Shown one piece after another: positions 1 to 8,361 of a DNA stretch of 64,000 bases. The first letter of the stretch is position 1, and each line of letters begins with the position of its first letter. The DNA is from Mucilaginibacter sp. OK268. Lineage in GTDB: Bacteria > Bacteroidota > Bacteroidia > Sphingobacteriales > Sphingobacteriaceae. The notes under the pieces were generated by a model, which made no database searches, had not been told where the DNA came from, and worked only from the letters and a program-made list of their open reading frames with translations. The position numbers and the translations under genes are program-made. The stretch spans positions 124,001 to 188,000 of the forward strand of contig NZ_FNJV01000012.1 of the NCBI RefSeq assembly GCF_900103125.1, in the 5' to 3' direction.

Positions 1-179
1 TTTCCCGAGGCTCCGGTTTGGGTACCTCTCGTGGTCCCTTTTACCTTTACTGAAACTCCCGGAAGGGGTAGGCCGTCGTCTTTGGCCGTAACCGTACCAG
101 TAACTGTACGGTTTTGTGCAAATACCTGTGTAATGGACAACAACAGAAAGCACAAACTTGCTAGTAGAAGTTTTTTCAT
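1..179 (-). CDS. SusC/RagA-type TonB-dependent receptor, N-terminal fragment
   Basis: Reading leftward from the ATG at 179, 59 codons lie inside the window; the gene continues beyond base 1. The product starts with a hydrophobic signal peptide ending in VFAQ (about residue 22), followed by RTVTGTVTAKDDGLPLPGVS and KGTTRGTQT, the classic opening of the carboxypeptidase-regulatory-like domain in SusC/RagA receptors. Such receptors import glycans or other large ligands through the outer membrane with TonB. Plug and barrel lie outside, so the substrate cannot be inferred. It is transcribed away from padR. Confidence 0.8.
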   Translation of the reverse strand, partial: MKKLLLASLCFLLLSITQVFAQNRTVTGTVTAKDDGLPLPGVSVKVKGTTRGTQTGASG

Positions 180-323
180 TTCGTTAATAATAAGATCAGT
201 TAATAGTTAATTAATCATAAAAGTAATGTTACATTATCAAAAAGTCAAGTTAAATCTGATAAAAGCATGACTTTTTTTTAAAAAACTTAAATTTTAGTAG
301 CAATATTGATAATTATAGTACTA

Positions 324-339
324 TGTATTGCATAATACA
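324..339. promoter_or_regulatory. possible PadR operator
   Basis: An inverted repeat TGTATT-gcat-AATACA lies 24 bases upstream of the padR start, where the -33 region of its promoter should be. PadR regulators commonly autorepress at ATGT/ACAT-like dyads, so autoregulation is plausible. This rests on position and symmetry only. Confidence 0.3.
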
Positions 340-351
340 ATCTAAAACATA

Positions 352-359
352 TATCTTTG
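352..359 (+). promoter_or_regulatory. Bacteroidota -7 element for padR
   Basis: TATCTTTG matches the Bacteroidota TAnnTTTG -7 consensus. Only four bases separate it from the ATG at 364, so transcription would begin at or next to the start codon and give a leaderless mRNA. Confidence 0.5.
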
Positions 360-363
360 TATT

Positions 364-696
364 ATGATTGTAGAAAACACACAAACCCAAATGAGGAAAG
401 GCATACTGGAGTATTGCATTCTTTCCATCATAGCCAAGGGCGAAATATATGCATCAGACATTATTGCTGAACTTAAAAAAGCCCAACTACTTGTAGTTGA
501 GGGAACTCTGTACCCTCTGCTAACCCGTTTAAAAAACAATGGCCTGCTCACTTACAACTGGGTGGAGTCAATTTCGGGGCCGCCGCGAAAGTATTATGTG
601 CTATCAGAAGAAGGAAAAATTGTATTGGAACAGCTGGATAAAACCTGGCAGGAATTGGTTTATGCCGTGCAAACCGCCATTGGCGAGAGAAAATAA
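364..696 (+). CDS. PadR family transcriptional regulator
   Basis: 110-residue winged-helix regulator. Residues about 10-85 contain the PadR pattern: RKGILEYCILSIIAKG (helix 1), YASDIIAELKKAQL (helix 2), VVEGTLYPLLTRLKNNGLL (recognition helix) and GPPRKYYVLSEEG (wing). The short C-terminal helix is the dimerisation segment. The length is that of the small PadR subfamily 2. The gene ends 24 bases before the PspC-domain gene, so the two are probably an operon; PadR/PspC pairs are common in Bacteroidota and suggest an envelope-stress switch. Ligand unknown. Confidence 0.9.
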   Translation: MIVENTQTQMRKGILEYCILSIIAKGEIYASDIIAELKKAQLLVVEGTLYPLLTRLKNNGLLTYNWVESISGPPRKYYVLSEEGKIVLEQLDKTWQELVYAVQTAIGERK

Positions 697-720
697 AAAC
701 CTATAAAAAAATCACAGATC

Positions 721-2394
721 ATGAATAAAACTATCATCATAAATATAAATGGCATCGTATTTCATATAGAAGAGGATGCTTACGAGGTACTTAAAGCTTA
801 TATGACCGACGTAAAACGTCATTTTTCGTCGTCGGCCGACAGCCTGGAGATCACAACCGACATTGAAAACCGCATAGCCGAAATGTTTAACGAAACATTG
901 GCCAATCAAAACAAACAGGTAGTTGTAGAAGCCGATGTTAAATTGGTTATTGAACAAATGGGTTCGGTGGAAGATTTCGAATCTGTCGAAAACGACGCTA
1001 AACCAGCAGGCGGCAGTACGTTTGGTTATAATACCGAACGTCGCAGGCTTTTCCGCGACCCGGATGATCACCTGGTGAGCGGTGTGGCCGCGGGTATTGC
1101 CAATTATTTTGACATACCTGCCGTATGGATCAGGTTGGCCTTTGCCCTGTCGTTAATTTTTGCAGGCAGCGGGCTTATATTATACATTGTATTATGGATA
1201 GTTATACCCAAAGCCACCTCACGGGCCGACCGCATGGCCATGAAAGGCGAAAAACAGGACCTGAAAGGTTTTAAAAAGAACTTTGAGGATGAGATGAGCA
1301 TGGTAAAAGAAAACCTTTCCAATTTTCGCCAGGAAGCACGCCCCTTTGTTTATAAAGTGCGCGACTTCTTGGGTGACTTTTTTGCCCACCTGGGTACATT
1401 TTTAAGAGGTACCGGAAGTTTTTTGGGTAAACTCATAGGCCTTATTATATTACTTACCTGCTTTGGGCTGGCCATTGCCCTTATTATAGTGTTTGTGGGT
1501 TTCGTTGCTTTTGGCAAAACGGATATATACCATATATTCCCTTTCAACATTGTTAACGAGGATACCAACCTGATATTCCTCTGCGGTGGTTTCCTGCTGT
1601 TAGCTATCCCTTTATTAACGCTGATATTGGTTACCATTGGCTTTTTATTCAAAAACGCCACCTTTAACCGCTCAATAGGCACTACCCTATTATGTGTATG
1701 GCTGGCTTCGCTGGGAGCGGTTGTATATTATGGAGCTAGGGCATCGGCCGATTTTAAAGAAGGCGCTAAGCTGAGCAAAACCATCAACATCAAGGCAACG
1801 CCCAACAATACCTATTATTTACAGCTCAATGATGCCAAGTATTTGACCAACGAGGATAGTACCCGCCTGCGCATCAAAGAAAGATTTAACGGCATGATCA
1901 TCCTTGATGATGATTTTAATGGCGATGATTTTGATCATCAGGACCGCGTAAGCATTGATATAGAAAAAAGCGATGTGCCCCAGCCCATCCTTGTTGAATC
2001 ATTTACAGCAAGGGGTCGTACAGATGAAGACGCGTTGATCAACGCCCGCAACATCAGCTATCGCTTTATACAAAAAGACTCGGTATTAAAGTTCGACCGT
2101 CACCTGGAAAGACTCGGACGTAACATGTGGCGCGGGCAAGAGCTGCACATAACCTTAAAAGTTCCCTTGAACGCCAAACTGGTTATTGACGGAAAGCTTG
2201 ACCATAACATGGGCTTTAATTTATACGATTGCGGGCAAGCCAATACGCCAAAGAATCCGGCGGGTTCTGTGTTTCTAATGACCAATGATGGACTCCAGTG
2301 TAAAATTGATACTGCCGCAATAGCTGCCGCGGCAAAAGCTGATAGTATAAAAAACCATTTGGTGCCCGATACGGCAAAAACCGAGGATCAGTAA
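721..2394 (+). CDS. PspC domain-containing membrane protein
   Basis: 557 residues. An N-terminal soluble part (1-100) precedes a PspC domain at about 107-167, seen as RRLFRDPDDHLVSGVAAGIA and a hydrophobic hairpin ending VLWIVIPKA. Further membrane segments lie near 240-270, 290-315 and 325-345. The C-terminal ~200 residues are hydrophilic with beta-rich spacing, like the DUF4097-type or adhesin-like domain often fused to PspC in Bacteroidota. PspC proteins take part in the phage-shock/envelope-stress response. Here PspC sits behind a padR gene, with no pspA visible. The domain call is firm; the role in stress is inferred from the family. Confidence 0.85.
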   Translation: MNKTIIININGIVFHIEEDAYEVLKAYMTDVKRHFSSSADSLEITTDIENRIAEMFNETLANQNKQVVVEADVKLVIEQMGSVEDFESVENDAKPAGGSTFGYNTERRRLFRDPDDHLVSGVAAGIANYFDIPAVWIRLAFALSLIFAGSGLILYIVLWIVIPKATSRADRMAMKGEKQDLKGFKKNFEDEMSMVKENLSNFRQEARPFVYKVRDFLGDFFAHLGTFLRGTGSFLGKLIGLIILLTCFGLAIALIIVFVGFVAFGKTDIYHIFPFNIVNEDTNLIFLCGGFLLLAIPLLTLILVTIGFLFKNATFNRSIGTTLLCVWLASLGAVVYYGARASADFKEGAKLSKTINIKATPNNTYYLQLNDAKYLTNEDSTRLRIKERFNGMIILDDDFNGDDFDHQDRVSIDIEKSDVPQPILVESFTARGRTDEDALINARNISYRFIQKDSVLKFDRHLERLGRNMWRGQELHITLKVPLNAKLVIDGKLDHNMGFNLYDCGQANTPKNPAGSVFLMTNDGLQCKIDTAAIAAAAKADSIKNHLVPDTAKTEDQ

Positions 2395-2425
2395 ACTCCT
2401 AAACCTATCATTTATATATCATATA

Positions 2426-2629
2426 ATGAGAGCCCTGATAAAATATATAAGCCTGCTATTATTTAGCGGGCTTATTGTTCCCTTTTATTATCATCTAAAT
2501 ATCCAAAAGGCAGTTCCATTACATTCAAAACAGATATCAGCAACAAGTATTCTGTCTAAGAACCACACCCCTGGCTTTGTGTTTATAAACAATGTGGTTA
2601 AAAACATCTTCCCGGTATTAAAATTTTAA
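2426..2629 (+). CDS. small hypothetical membrane-anchored protein
   Basis: 67 codons starting 31 bases after the PspC gene on the same strand. The first 25 residues (MRALIKYISLLLFSGLIVPF) form one hydrophobic segment that could be a signal anchor; the remainder is basic and featureless. I recognise no family. Position suggests a third gene of the padR-PspC operon, but a chance reading frame cannot be excluded. Confidence 0.4.
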   Translation: MRALIKYISLLLFSGLIVPFYYHLNIQKAVPLHSKQISATSILSKNHTPGFVFINNVVKNIFPVLKF

Positions 2630-2955
2630 ATTAACTGTAACCTTCTTTCCACTTTTAGCATCTTAATGTAAGATCCACACAAAGCATGGCTTTAACCGGG
2701 TTGGATAACATAAATTAAAAGAGTTGTAAATGTTCATCGGTGTTTTCAGGTCGTTTACCGGAAGTTTAGCCGTTTTCGCCTAAAAGCATTACTAAAAAAC
2801 ATAATCTGTTAGCACATTTGAACTATAAAAACAAACATCATGAAGAAAATCGCCTATATAAAATAACATACTAAAACTAAACCGCTTATCAAGCGGATCA
2901 ACTAAAACTTATTCATCAAAATTTAAAAAGAAGCATATTCTTTGATGGCTCACTA
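2630..2955. other. gene-free spacer with an 8-codon frame
   Basis: This spacer before the beta-barrel gene has no convincing gene. Near 2840 there is an ATG followed by MKKIAYIK and a stop, which reads like the first codons of a lost secreted protein or a short leader peptide. An A+T-rich stretch follows up to the next start. Confidence 0.3.
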
Positions 2956-2982
2956 TTGCCTAATCATTTCAACACCAAAAAC

Positions 2983-5451
2983 ATGAAAACTCTTACAAAC
3001 AACATATTTTGCACCCTCCTGCTTGTAGCTATCAGCTGGAGTACCTCTTTTGCCCAGGGAGGTAAATCAGGAGGTGCCAAAGTATCCGGCTCCTTACTGA
3101 ACGAACAGGGCAAACCAATGGATTACGCCACCGTAAGCCTCATCAGGGCTACCGACTCAACCGTTGTTAAAGGCGCATTGAGTAACGATAACGGTGTTTA
3201 CACCTTTGATAACATCCGCTCAGGCAAATACTTGATTAAAGCTTCTGTTGTGGGTTACCAAAAAGCGGTGACCACCCCTTTCACCGTTCCGGAAAGCGCC
3301 ACAACTGTTACCGCACCGGCGCTAAGTATGCGGGCAGGCAGCACCGAATTGAAAGGGGTAACTATCACCGCCAGTAAACCACTCATCGAGCGCAAGATAG
3401 ATCGTACTGTAATGAATGTGGAAAACAGCGTACTGGCAGCAGGCAATACAGCATTGGAGATACTGGAGAAAGCTCCTGGTGTTACTGTCGATAAAGATGA
3501 CAACATCAGCCTGAAAGGCAAACAGGGTGTAACCGTGATGATCAATGATAAGCTTACTTATCTAAGTGCCGCGCAACTGGCTACCCTGTTACGCTCTACA
3601 GATGGTAATACCATCAAATCCATCGAGATCATTACCAACCCATCTGCCAAATATGATGCTGCCGGTAACTCAGGTATCATCAATATCAAGCTAAAGAAAA
3701 ACAGTCAATCAGGCACAAACGGCAGCATTACTGTTGGTGTCGCCCGTGGTGCCTTTTGGAGGGATAACAGCAGCTTAAACTTAAACCACAAACAAGGTAA
3801 CCTGAACGTATTTGGCACCTTTAGCCGTGGCGATAACAAGAATACCCGCGATATATATATTGACCGTGTTACCAGAGAGAGAGATAGTACTGGCAAAGTA
3901 ATAGGCAATCCTACCTATTTTACCCAGTTTACCCGGATGCCGCATGTTTATCATTATAACAACTACCGCGTAGGAGCCGATTATGATGTAAGCTCCAAAA
4001 ACACCATTGGCTTTGTGGTAAGCGGCTACTCCAACTCTGAAGTTGACAATAACGATGGCAACACTAAAATTGGCTCGGCGCCAAACGGTGCTGACTCATC
4101 TCTTACTACCGTATCAACCATCGACCAAACTTATAAAAACTTTGCAGCTAACCTGAACGACAGGTTCAAGATTGATACCAGCGGCCAGGAATTAAGCGTG
4201 GACCTTGATTACTCAAAATTTAAAAACAACTCTATAGCCGAATATAATACCAATTATTTCCTGTCTGATGGCAGCCAGCAACATGCGCCTCAACTATTAC
4301 GCAACCAAACACCATCAAATATCACCATATATACCGGTAAAGTTGATTATGCCAAACCACTATCAAAAACCGTAAAACTTGAAACGGGTGCAAAATTCAG
4401 CAGTGTTAAAACAGATAACGACTTACAGGCCCAGATATTTAACGGCAATAGCTATATTAACGATACTACCCGTACCAACCGTTTTATTTATACCGAGAAA
4501 ATAACCGCCGGCTATCTTAACCTGAATAAACAATTTAAAAAAACATCGATACAATTAGGCTTACGTGGTGAGTACACTCAATCAAATGGTAACCTTTTGG
4601 GCAGCACACCGGTTGATCGCAGCTATTTTAACATTTTCCCAAGCGTATTCATCAACCGTACCTTAAATGACAAAAACGAGGTTAGTTTCACTTACAGCCG
4701 CCGTATCGATCGGCCCGGCTATGATGACCTGAACCCTTTTATATATTATCTTGATCCGTATACCTTTTCAAAAGGCAACGCCTTCCTGAAACCACAGTAC
4801 ACCAACAATTTTGAATTTAACTATACCTATAACAAAAGCATTAACGTAAGCTTAAACTACAGCCGTACTACTGATGTGATCACCGAGATCATATTAACAG
4901 AAGGCAAAAAATCATTCCAGACCAATCTGAACCTGCAAACCCAAAACTCATACAGCCTTAACATCAACGCACCATATACCATTACCAAATGGTGGACTGG
5001 TAATGTTGACGTAAACAGCTTTTACCTGGGCTTTAAATCAGATTCGGTTGGAACCGGAAAACTAAGCTCGGGCCAGGTAACCGTACAGGTAAAAGCCACA
5101 CAAACATTAACATTTGGCAGCTACCGTTTTGAGATCAGAGGCGATTACCAATCACCGCTTACTTATGGTATTTACAAAATAAGACCACGTTATGGCATCG
5201 ACGCCGGTGTAAGTCACTCATTTGCCAATAAAAAAGCTAATATTAAACTGGCCCTTGACGATATTTTTTACATGCGCCGCAACAACCTAAGCAGCCGCAC
5301 GCTGGGTAACGATTTCGATATCCGCCAAAACTACGACTCACGCGTTGGCCGCCTAACCTTTACCTACAACTTTGGTAATAACAAAATAAAAGCCCGCGAA
5401 CACAGAAGCGGTGCCGATGATGAAAAAGGCAGAGTGAAAGGAGCGAATTAA
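2983..5451 (+). CDS. outer membrane beta-barrel protein, TonB-receptor-like
   Basis: An in-frame ATG exists at 2956, but the ATG at 2983 gives a proper signal peptide (MKTLTNNIFCTLLLVAIS, cleaved after FAQ), so the 822-residue form is preferred. Order of domains: carboxypeptidase-regulatory-like beta-sandwich (about 35-110, VSGSLLNEQGKPMDYATVSL), plug (about 125-230, APGVTVDKDDNISLKGKQGV and ITNPSAKYDAAGNSGIINI), then a long barrel ending in an aromatic strand. This is the layout of the OMP_b-brl_3 type family, typically exporting or importing unknown ligands and lacking a SusD partner. No neighbour hints at a substrate. The C-terminal tail after YNFG (RSGADDEKGRVKGAN) is hydrophilic. Confidence 0.85.
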   Translation: MKTLTNNIFCTLLLVAISWSTSFAQGGKSGGAKVSGSLLNEQGKPMDYATVSLIRATDSTVVKGALSNDNGVYTFDNIRSGKYLIKASVVGYQKAVTTPFTVPESATTVTAPALSMRAGSTELKGVTITASKPLIERKIDRTVMNVENSVLAAGNTALEILEKAPGVTVDKDDNISLKGKQGVTVMINDKLTYLSAAQLATLLRSTDGNTIKSIEIITNPSAKYDAAGNSGIINIKLKKNSQSGTNGSITVGVARGAFWRDNSSLNLNHKQGNLNVFGTFSRGDNKNTRDIYIDRVTRERDSTGKVIGNPTYFTQFTRMPHVYHYNNYRVGADYDVSSKNTIGFVVSGYSNSEVDNNDGNTKIGSAPNGADSSLTTVSTIDQTYKNFAANLNDRFKIDTSGQELSVDLDYSKFKNNSIAEYNTNYFLSDGSQQHAPQLLRNQTPSNITIYTGKVDYAKPLSKTVKLETGAKFSSVKTDNDLQAQIFNGNSYINDTTRTNRFIYTEKITAGYLNLNKQFKKTSIQLGLRGEYTQSNGNLLGSTPVDRSYFNIFPSVFINRTLNDKNEVSFTYSRRIDRPGYDDLNPFIYYLDPYTFSKGNAFLKPQYTNNFEFNYTYNKSINVSLNYSRTTDVITEIILTEGKKSFQTNLNLQTQNSYSLNINAPYTITKWWTGNVDVNSFYLGFKSDSVGTGKLSSGQVTVQVKATQTLTFGSYRFEIRGDYQSPLTYGIYKIRPRYGIDAGVSHSFANKKANIKLALDDIFYMRRNNLSSRTLGNDFDIRQNYDSRVGRLTFTYNFGNNKIKAREHRSGADDEKGRVKGAN

Positions 5452-5456
5452 GAGCC

Positions 5457-5598
5457 GATGTGCAGATTTCAGATGTGCAGATATGCGAATGATGGAATAA
5501 TGCAATTATTTTGAAGCAAATGAAAAAGGCCTTCCTGAATTACAGGAAGGCCTTTTTGTTTATGTGATTTTCATCTGCACATCTGAAATCCGCACATC
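5457..5598. repeat. dispersed repeat family A, inverted pair
   Basis: Two 26-base arms (5457-5482 and 5573-5598) are inverted copies with one mismatch, built from the units GATGTGCAGAT and TTTCAGATG. They enclose the bidirectional terminator between two convergent genes. The same units recur at 8154-8356 and 26718-26744. Confidence 0.8.
5523..5557. terminator. bidirectional rho-independent terminator
   Basis: A perfect 15-base-pair stem (AAAAAGGCCTTCCTG and its complement) with a five-base loop AATTA and flanking A and T tracts, between the convergent beta-barrel and M14 peptidase genes. Confidence 0.9.
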
Positions 5599-5608
5599 TG
5601 CACATCTT

Positions 5609-8110
5609 TTACTGTCCCACCATAAATACCGCGTTACTGAATAGCAGTTTGCCGTTTTCCCAGAAGCTGCGGAATAAAGGATCATCAACCATATAGATCA
5701 CCGAGCCACGACCCAGCGATTGTACACCCAGCAGCATACCATTAACGATCTTTTGTTTTGATTGTACGCCCACAAAACCCGATACATAGCTATTCTTTTT
5801 CACTGTACCTACATTCCAGCTATCCTCGCCTAAAAAATCGTAGATATCATCATTCAGTTTTAGCGAGTAATAATAGTTGGGCAAACCAAAACCAAGCGGA
5901 TGCGTATTATCCAGTGTTAGTTTAAATATAGCGCCGGGGATCATCGAGCGAATGGCATCACGGTCGCGGTCGCCATATATTTTAATGTTTTCCTTTTCTT
6001 TGGCCTCTGCTTTTTCATCCTTCTTCTCTTCTTTCTTTTTCAGGGTGAAACCTTTTTTATCGGCCAGCTGTGCTACCGCATTATCAATAGCAATCAATTT
6101 ACCACCTTCACGGATCCAGCCTTGCAGTTTTTCTGAAGGGAAATCGTCATAATTACCATCAGGGAAAATAGCCACATCAAAATCAGCAAGCCGGGTACGG
6201 TTAAGGCTTTGATAGTTTATTAAAGTAATAGGATAGCCCAGTTGCTGCTCAAACAAATGCCAAACCTCGCCCATGGCTTCGGCATTTACGCCTTCGCCCG
6301 ATATCAGCATTACCCGTGGCTGGCGGATATATCGTACGGCATCCGATCCCAGATCGGATCCTTTATCCACAAATCCCGAAGCCAAAGGCGTTAGGCCTTC
6401 ATTTAGTGCCGCGGCCGTTTGGGTAACTACCTGGTCAAAATCGGTCCGGTCGTTACTGGCCCGGGTGATGAGTAATGAGCCCGCCATGAATTTTTTACCA
6501 GCCGCCTCAAAAGGTTTTTCGGAGTAGCGTACCTTGATATGTTTTTTAAGTAATGCCGCTAAAAACCGCACATCATTAACCGATTGCCAGTTGGCCACGT
6601 AAGCATACGCATGGGTATTAGCCAGCGGCTGCGGCTCAATAATCCCCGAGCTTGTACTGGCTGGTTTCAGCGACTCTTTTACACCATACGTTTTTAAGCC
6701 ATAAGCATAAGGGAGCGCCCAGGCGGTAATATCATACGTGTTAGAGTCGGCAATAAAGGTTTTAGGCTCCAGCAATACATGCAGCAATATCGCCTTTGGC
6801 TGATGCGCGTTGATCACCATATCATTAGGTCCTACTTTATATTGCTCGGTTTTACCGGTAAAATAATCATACCCGATAACAGTTTTATTGCCTAAGCCAA
6901 AGCCATACTGGATACCATTACGGCCCAGCATTTTGGCCAGGGTATTAATGTTATTGTTATTATCATTTTTAATAACATAGGTTTTATACTCGCCCGGAGG
7001 GTTGGCGCGGTTATTATCATAGAATTTTTTAAACTCATCCAGCAGCTTTTGTGCATTGGCTGATGCTATTTCCACCGTACTTAAACCGGTTGCATGGTGG
7101 TGAGCTATACGCTGGGCAAATGTAAGTGTATCGCCGCTGCGGGTAAGTACAGCCAAACCACCGCTGATACCCCCCTGCTCATAGGTCATGCCGATGGAGC
7201 CATTATATAAAGGATAGGTATCGCCATACGATGGATAAAGCAGATCGAACTCTTGTTTGGTAAAATACATCCAGCCATTCTGGTCAAAATATTTGGCGTT
7301 GTTTTTACCAATGGTTACCTGGAAATCGCGCTGCCATTTGGTGATATCCTTATGATAAGGCTCAGCAGCCGGTGCAAAATAATAGGGAGCGTTGTATCCC
7401 TGCTCATGATAATCTACATGAACCTCGGGCAGCCATTGATTAAACAGGCCCACACGTGCCTGTGTTTCTTTTTGTGCCTGCCAGGCCCAGTCGCGGTTCA
7501 GGTCGAAATAATAATGATTGATACGTCCGCCGGGCCATGGCTCTACGTGTTCGCGAGCTGTCGGACTGGCGTCGGGTACGCCACCCCGTACCGAGTTATA
7601 GAAATGTACATAGCGGTCGCGCCCATCGGGATTCAGACATGGATCGATAACTACCAGCGAATTTTTAAGCCAGGCTTTGGTAGCGGTATTGGCTGGGTCT
7701 ACAAGATCATACAAGGTCCACATGGCGGCTTCGCTTGATGCCGGTTCGTTACCATGCACATTATAGCTCAGCCAGGTAATTACAGGGGCGTTAGCCATAG
7801 CGCTACCAGTCTCTATACCGGCCAGGCGCAGGTTGTTATGTCGAATCTCTTCCAGGCGGCCAATATTCTCATCAGAAGCAATGAACATCGCCAGCAGCGG
7901 ACGCCCTTCATTGGTGCTGCCAAACTGTTGCAGCTTTACATTTTTTGATACCTGGGCAATGTATTTAAAGTAATCAACAATGCGATAATGCGGTGTAAAC
8001 TGGTCGCCCAATTTATAACCTAAAAATTCGTCGGGTGATTGTATTTTTTGTGCAAAAGCAGCCGATGCGGAAACAACAGCTATTAAAATAAGGAGTAGCT
8101 TTTTTATCAT
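5609..8110 (-). CDS. secreted M14 family zinc carboxypeptidase
   Basis: 833 residues with a signal peptide cut after AFAQ (about residue 21). The M14 fold is at about 35-370: zinc ligands H119 and E122 in NVHGNEPASSE, the substrate-binding region NPDGRDR, LNRDWAW, and the later His in VDYHEQG. A second half of about 450 residues contains a glutamine-amidotransferase-like segment (VMLISGEGVNAEAMGEVWHL, FDVAIFPDGNYDDF, GGKLIAIDNAV), as in large Bacteroidota M14 proteins. A Lys/Glu-rich insertion (KKKEEKKDEKAEAKEKE) near residue 690 is a likely flexible surface loop. Probably periplasmic or secreted peptide degradation. It stands alone between repeat-rich spacers. Confidence 0.9.
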   Translation of the reverse strand: MIKKLLLILIAVVSASAAFAQKIQSPDEFLGYKLGDQFTPHYRIVDYFKYIAQVSKNVKLQQFGSTNEGRPLLAMFIASDENIGRLEEIRHNNLRLAGIETGSAMANAPVITWLSYNVHGNEPASSEAAMWTLYDLVDPANTATKAWLKNSLVVIDPCLNPDGRDRYVHFYNSVRGGVPDASPTAREHVEPWPGGRINHYYFDLNRDWAWQAQKETQARVGLFNQWLPEVHVDYHEQGYNAPYYFAPAAEPYHKDITKWQRDFQVTIGKNNAKYFDQNGWMYFTKQEFDLLYPSYGDTYPLYNGSIGMTYEQGGISGGLAVLTRSGDTLTFAQRIAHHHATGLSTVEIASANAQKLLDEFKKFYDNNRANPPGEYKTYVIKNDNNNNINTLAKMLGRNGIQYGFGLGNKTVIGYDYFTGKTEQYKVGPNDMVINAHQPKAILLHVLLEPKTFIADSNTYDITAWALPYAYGLKTYGVKESLKPASTSSGIIEPQPLANTHAYAYVANWQSVNDVRFLAALLKKHIKVRYSEKPFEAAGKKFMAGSLLITRASNDRTDFDQVVTQTAAALNEGLTPLASGFVDKGSDLGSDAVRYIRQPRVMLISGEGVNAEAMGEVWHLFEQQLGYPITLINYQSLNRTRLADFDVAIFPDGNYDDFPSEKLQGWIREGGKLIAIDNAVAQLADKKGFTLKKKEEKKDEKAEAKEKENIKIYGDRDRDAIRSMIPGAIFKLTLDNTHPLGFGLPNYYYSLKLNDDIYDFLGEDSWNVGTVKKNSYVSGFVGVQSKQKIVNGMLLGVQSLGRGSVIYMVDDPLFRSFWENGKLLFSNAVFMVGQ

Positions 8111-8153
8111 AGTAAAGAAACGGTTAAGAGATACGCTAATATGCAGAAATTAA

Positions 8154-8356
8154 TTGATGTGCAGATGAAAACGAATGTGCGGATGTGCAAATTTCAGATG
8201 TGCAGATGAAAACCCTATGTGCTGGTGTGCGGATGAAGCTCCAACAAGTATATTCTGTTAATTCTAAAATTCAGTAAATCCTGATTCAGACATCATCCAA
8301 AATTTGCACATTTGCATATCTGCACATCCGCACATCTAAAAACATCTGCACATCAA
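8154..8356. repeat. dispersed repeat family A, inverted pair
   Basis: The spacer between the divergent peptidase and recQ genes is bounded by 14-base inverted ends (TTGATGTGCAGATG at 8154-8167 and its complement at 8343-8356), with further GATGTGCGGATG and CAGATGTGCAGATG units inside both halves. It is the same family as 5457-5598. RecQ and peptidase promoters must lie within or beside it. Confidence 0.75.
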
Positions 8357-8361
8357 ATAAT

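Noticed and set aside
7253..7738. 161-codon forward frame inside the M14 peptidase gene
   Set aside because: Lies entirely opposite a well-supported gene with intact catalytic motifs; a composition shadow.
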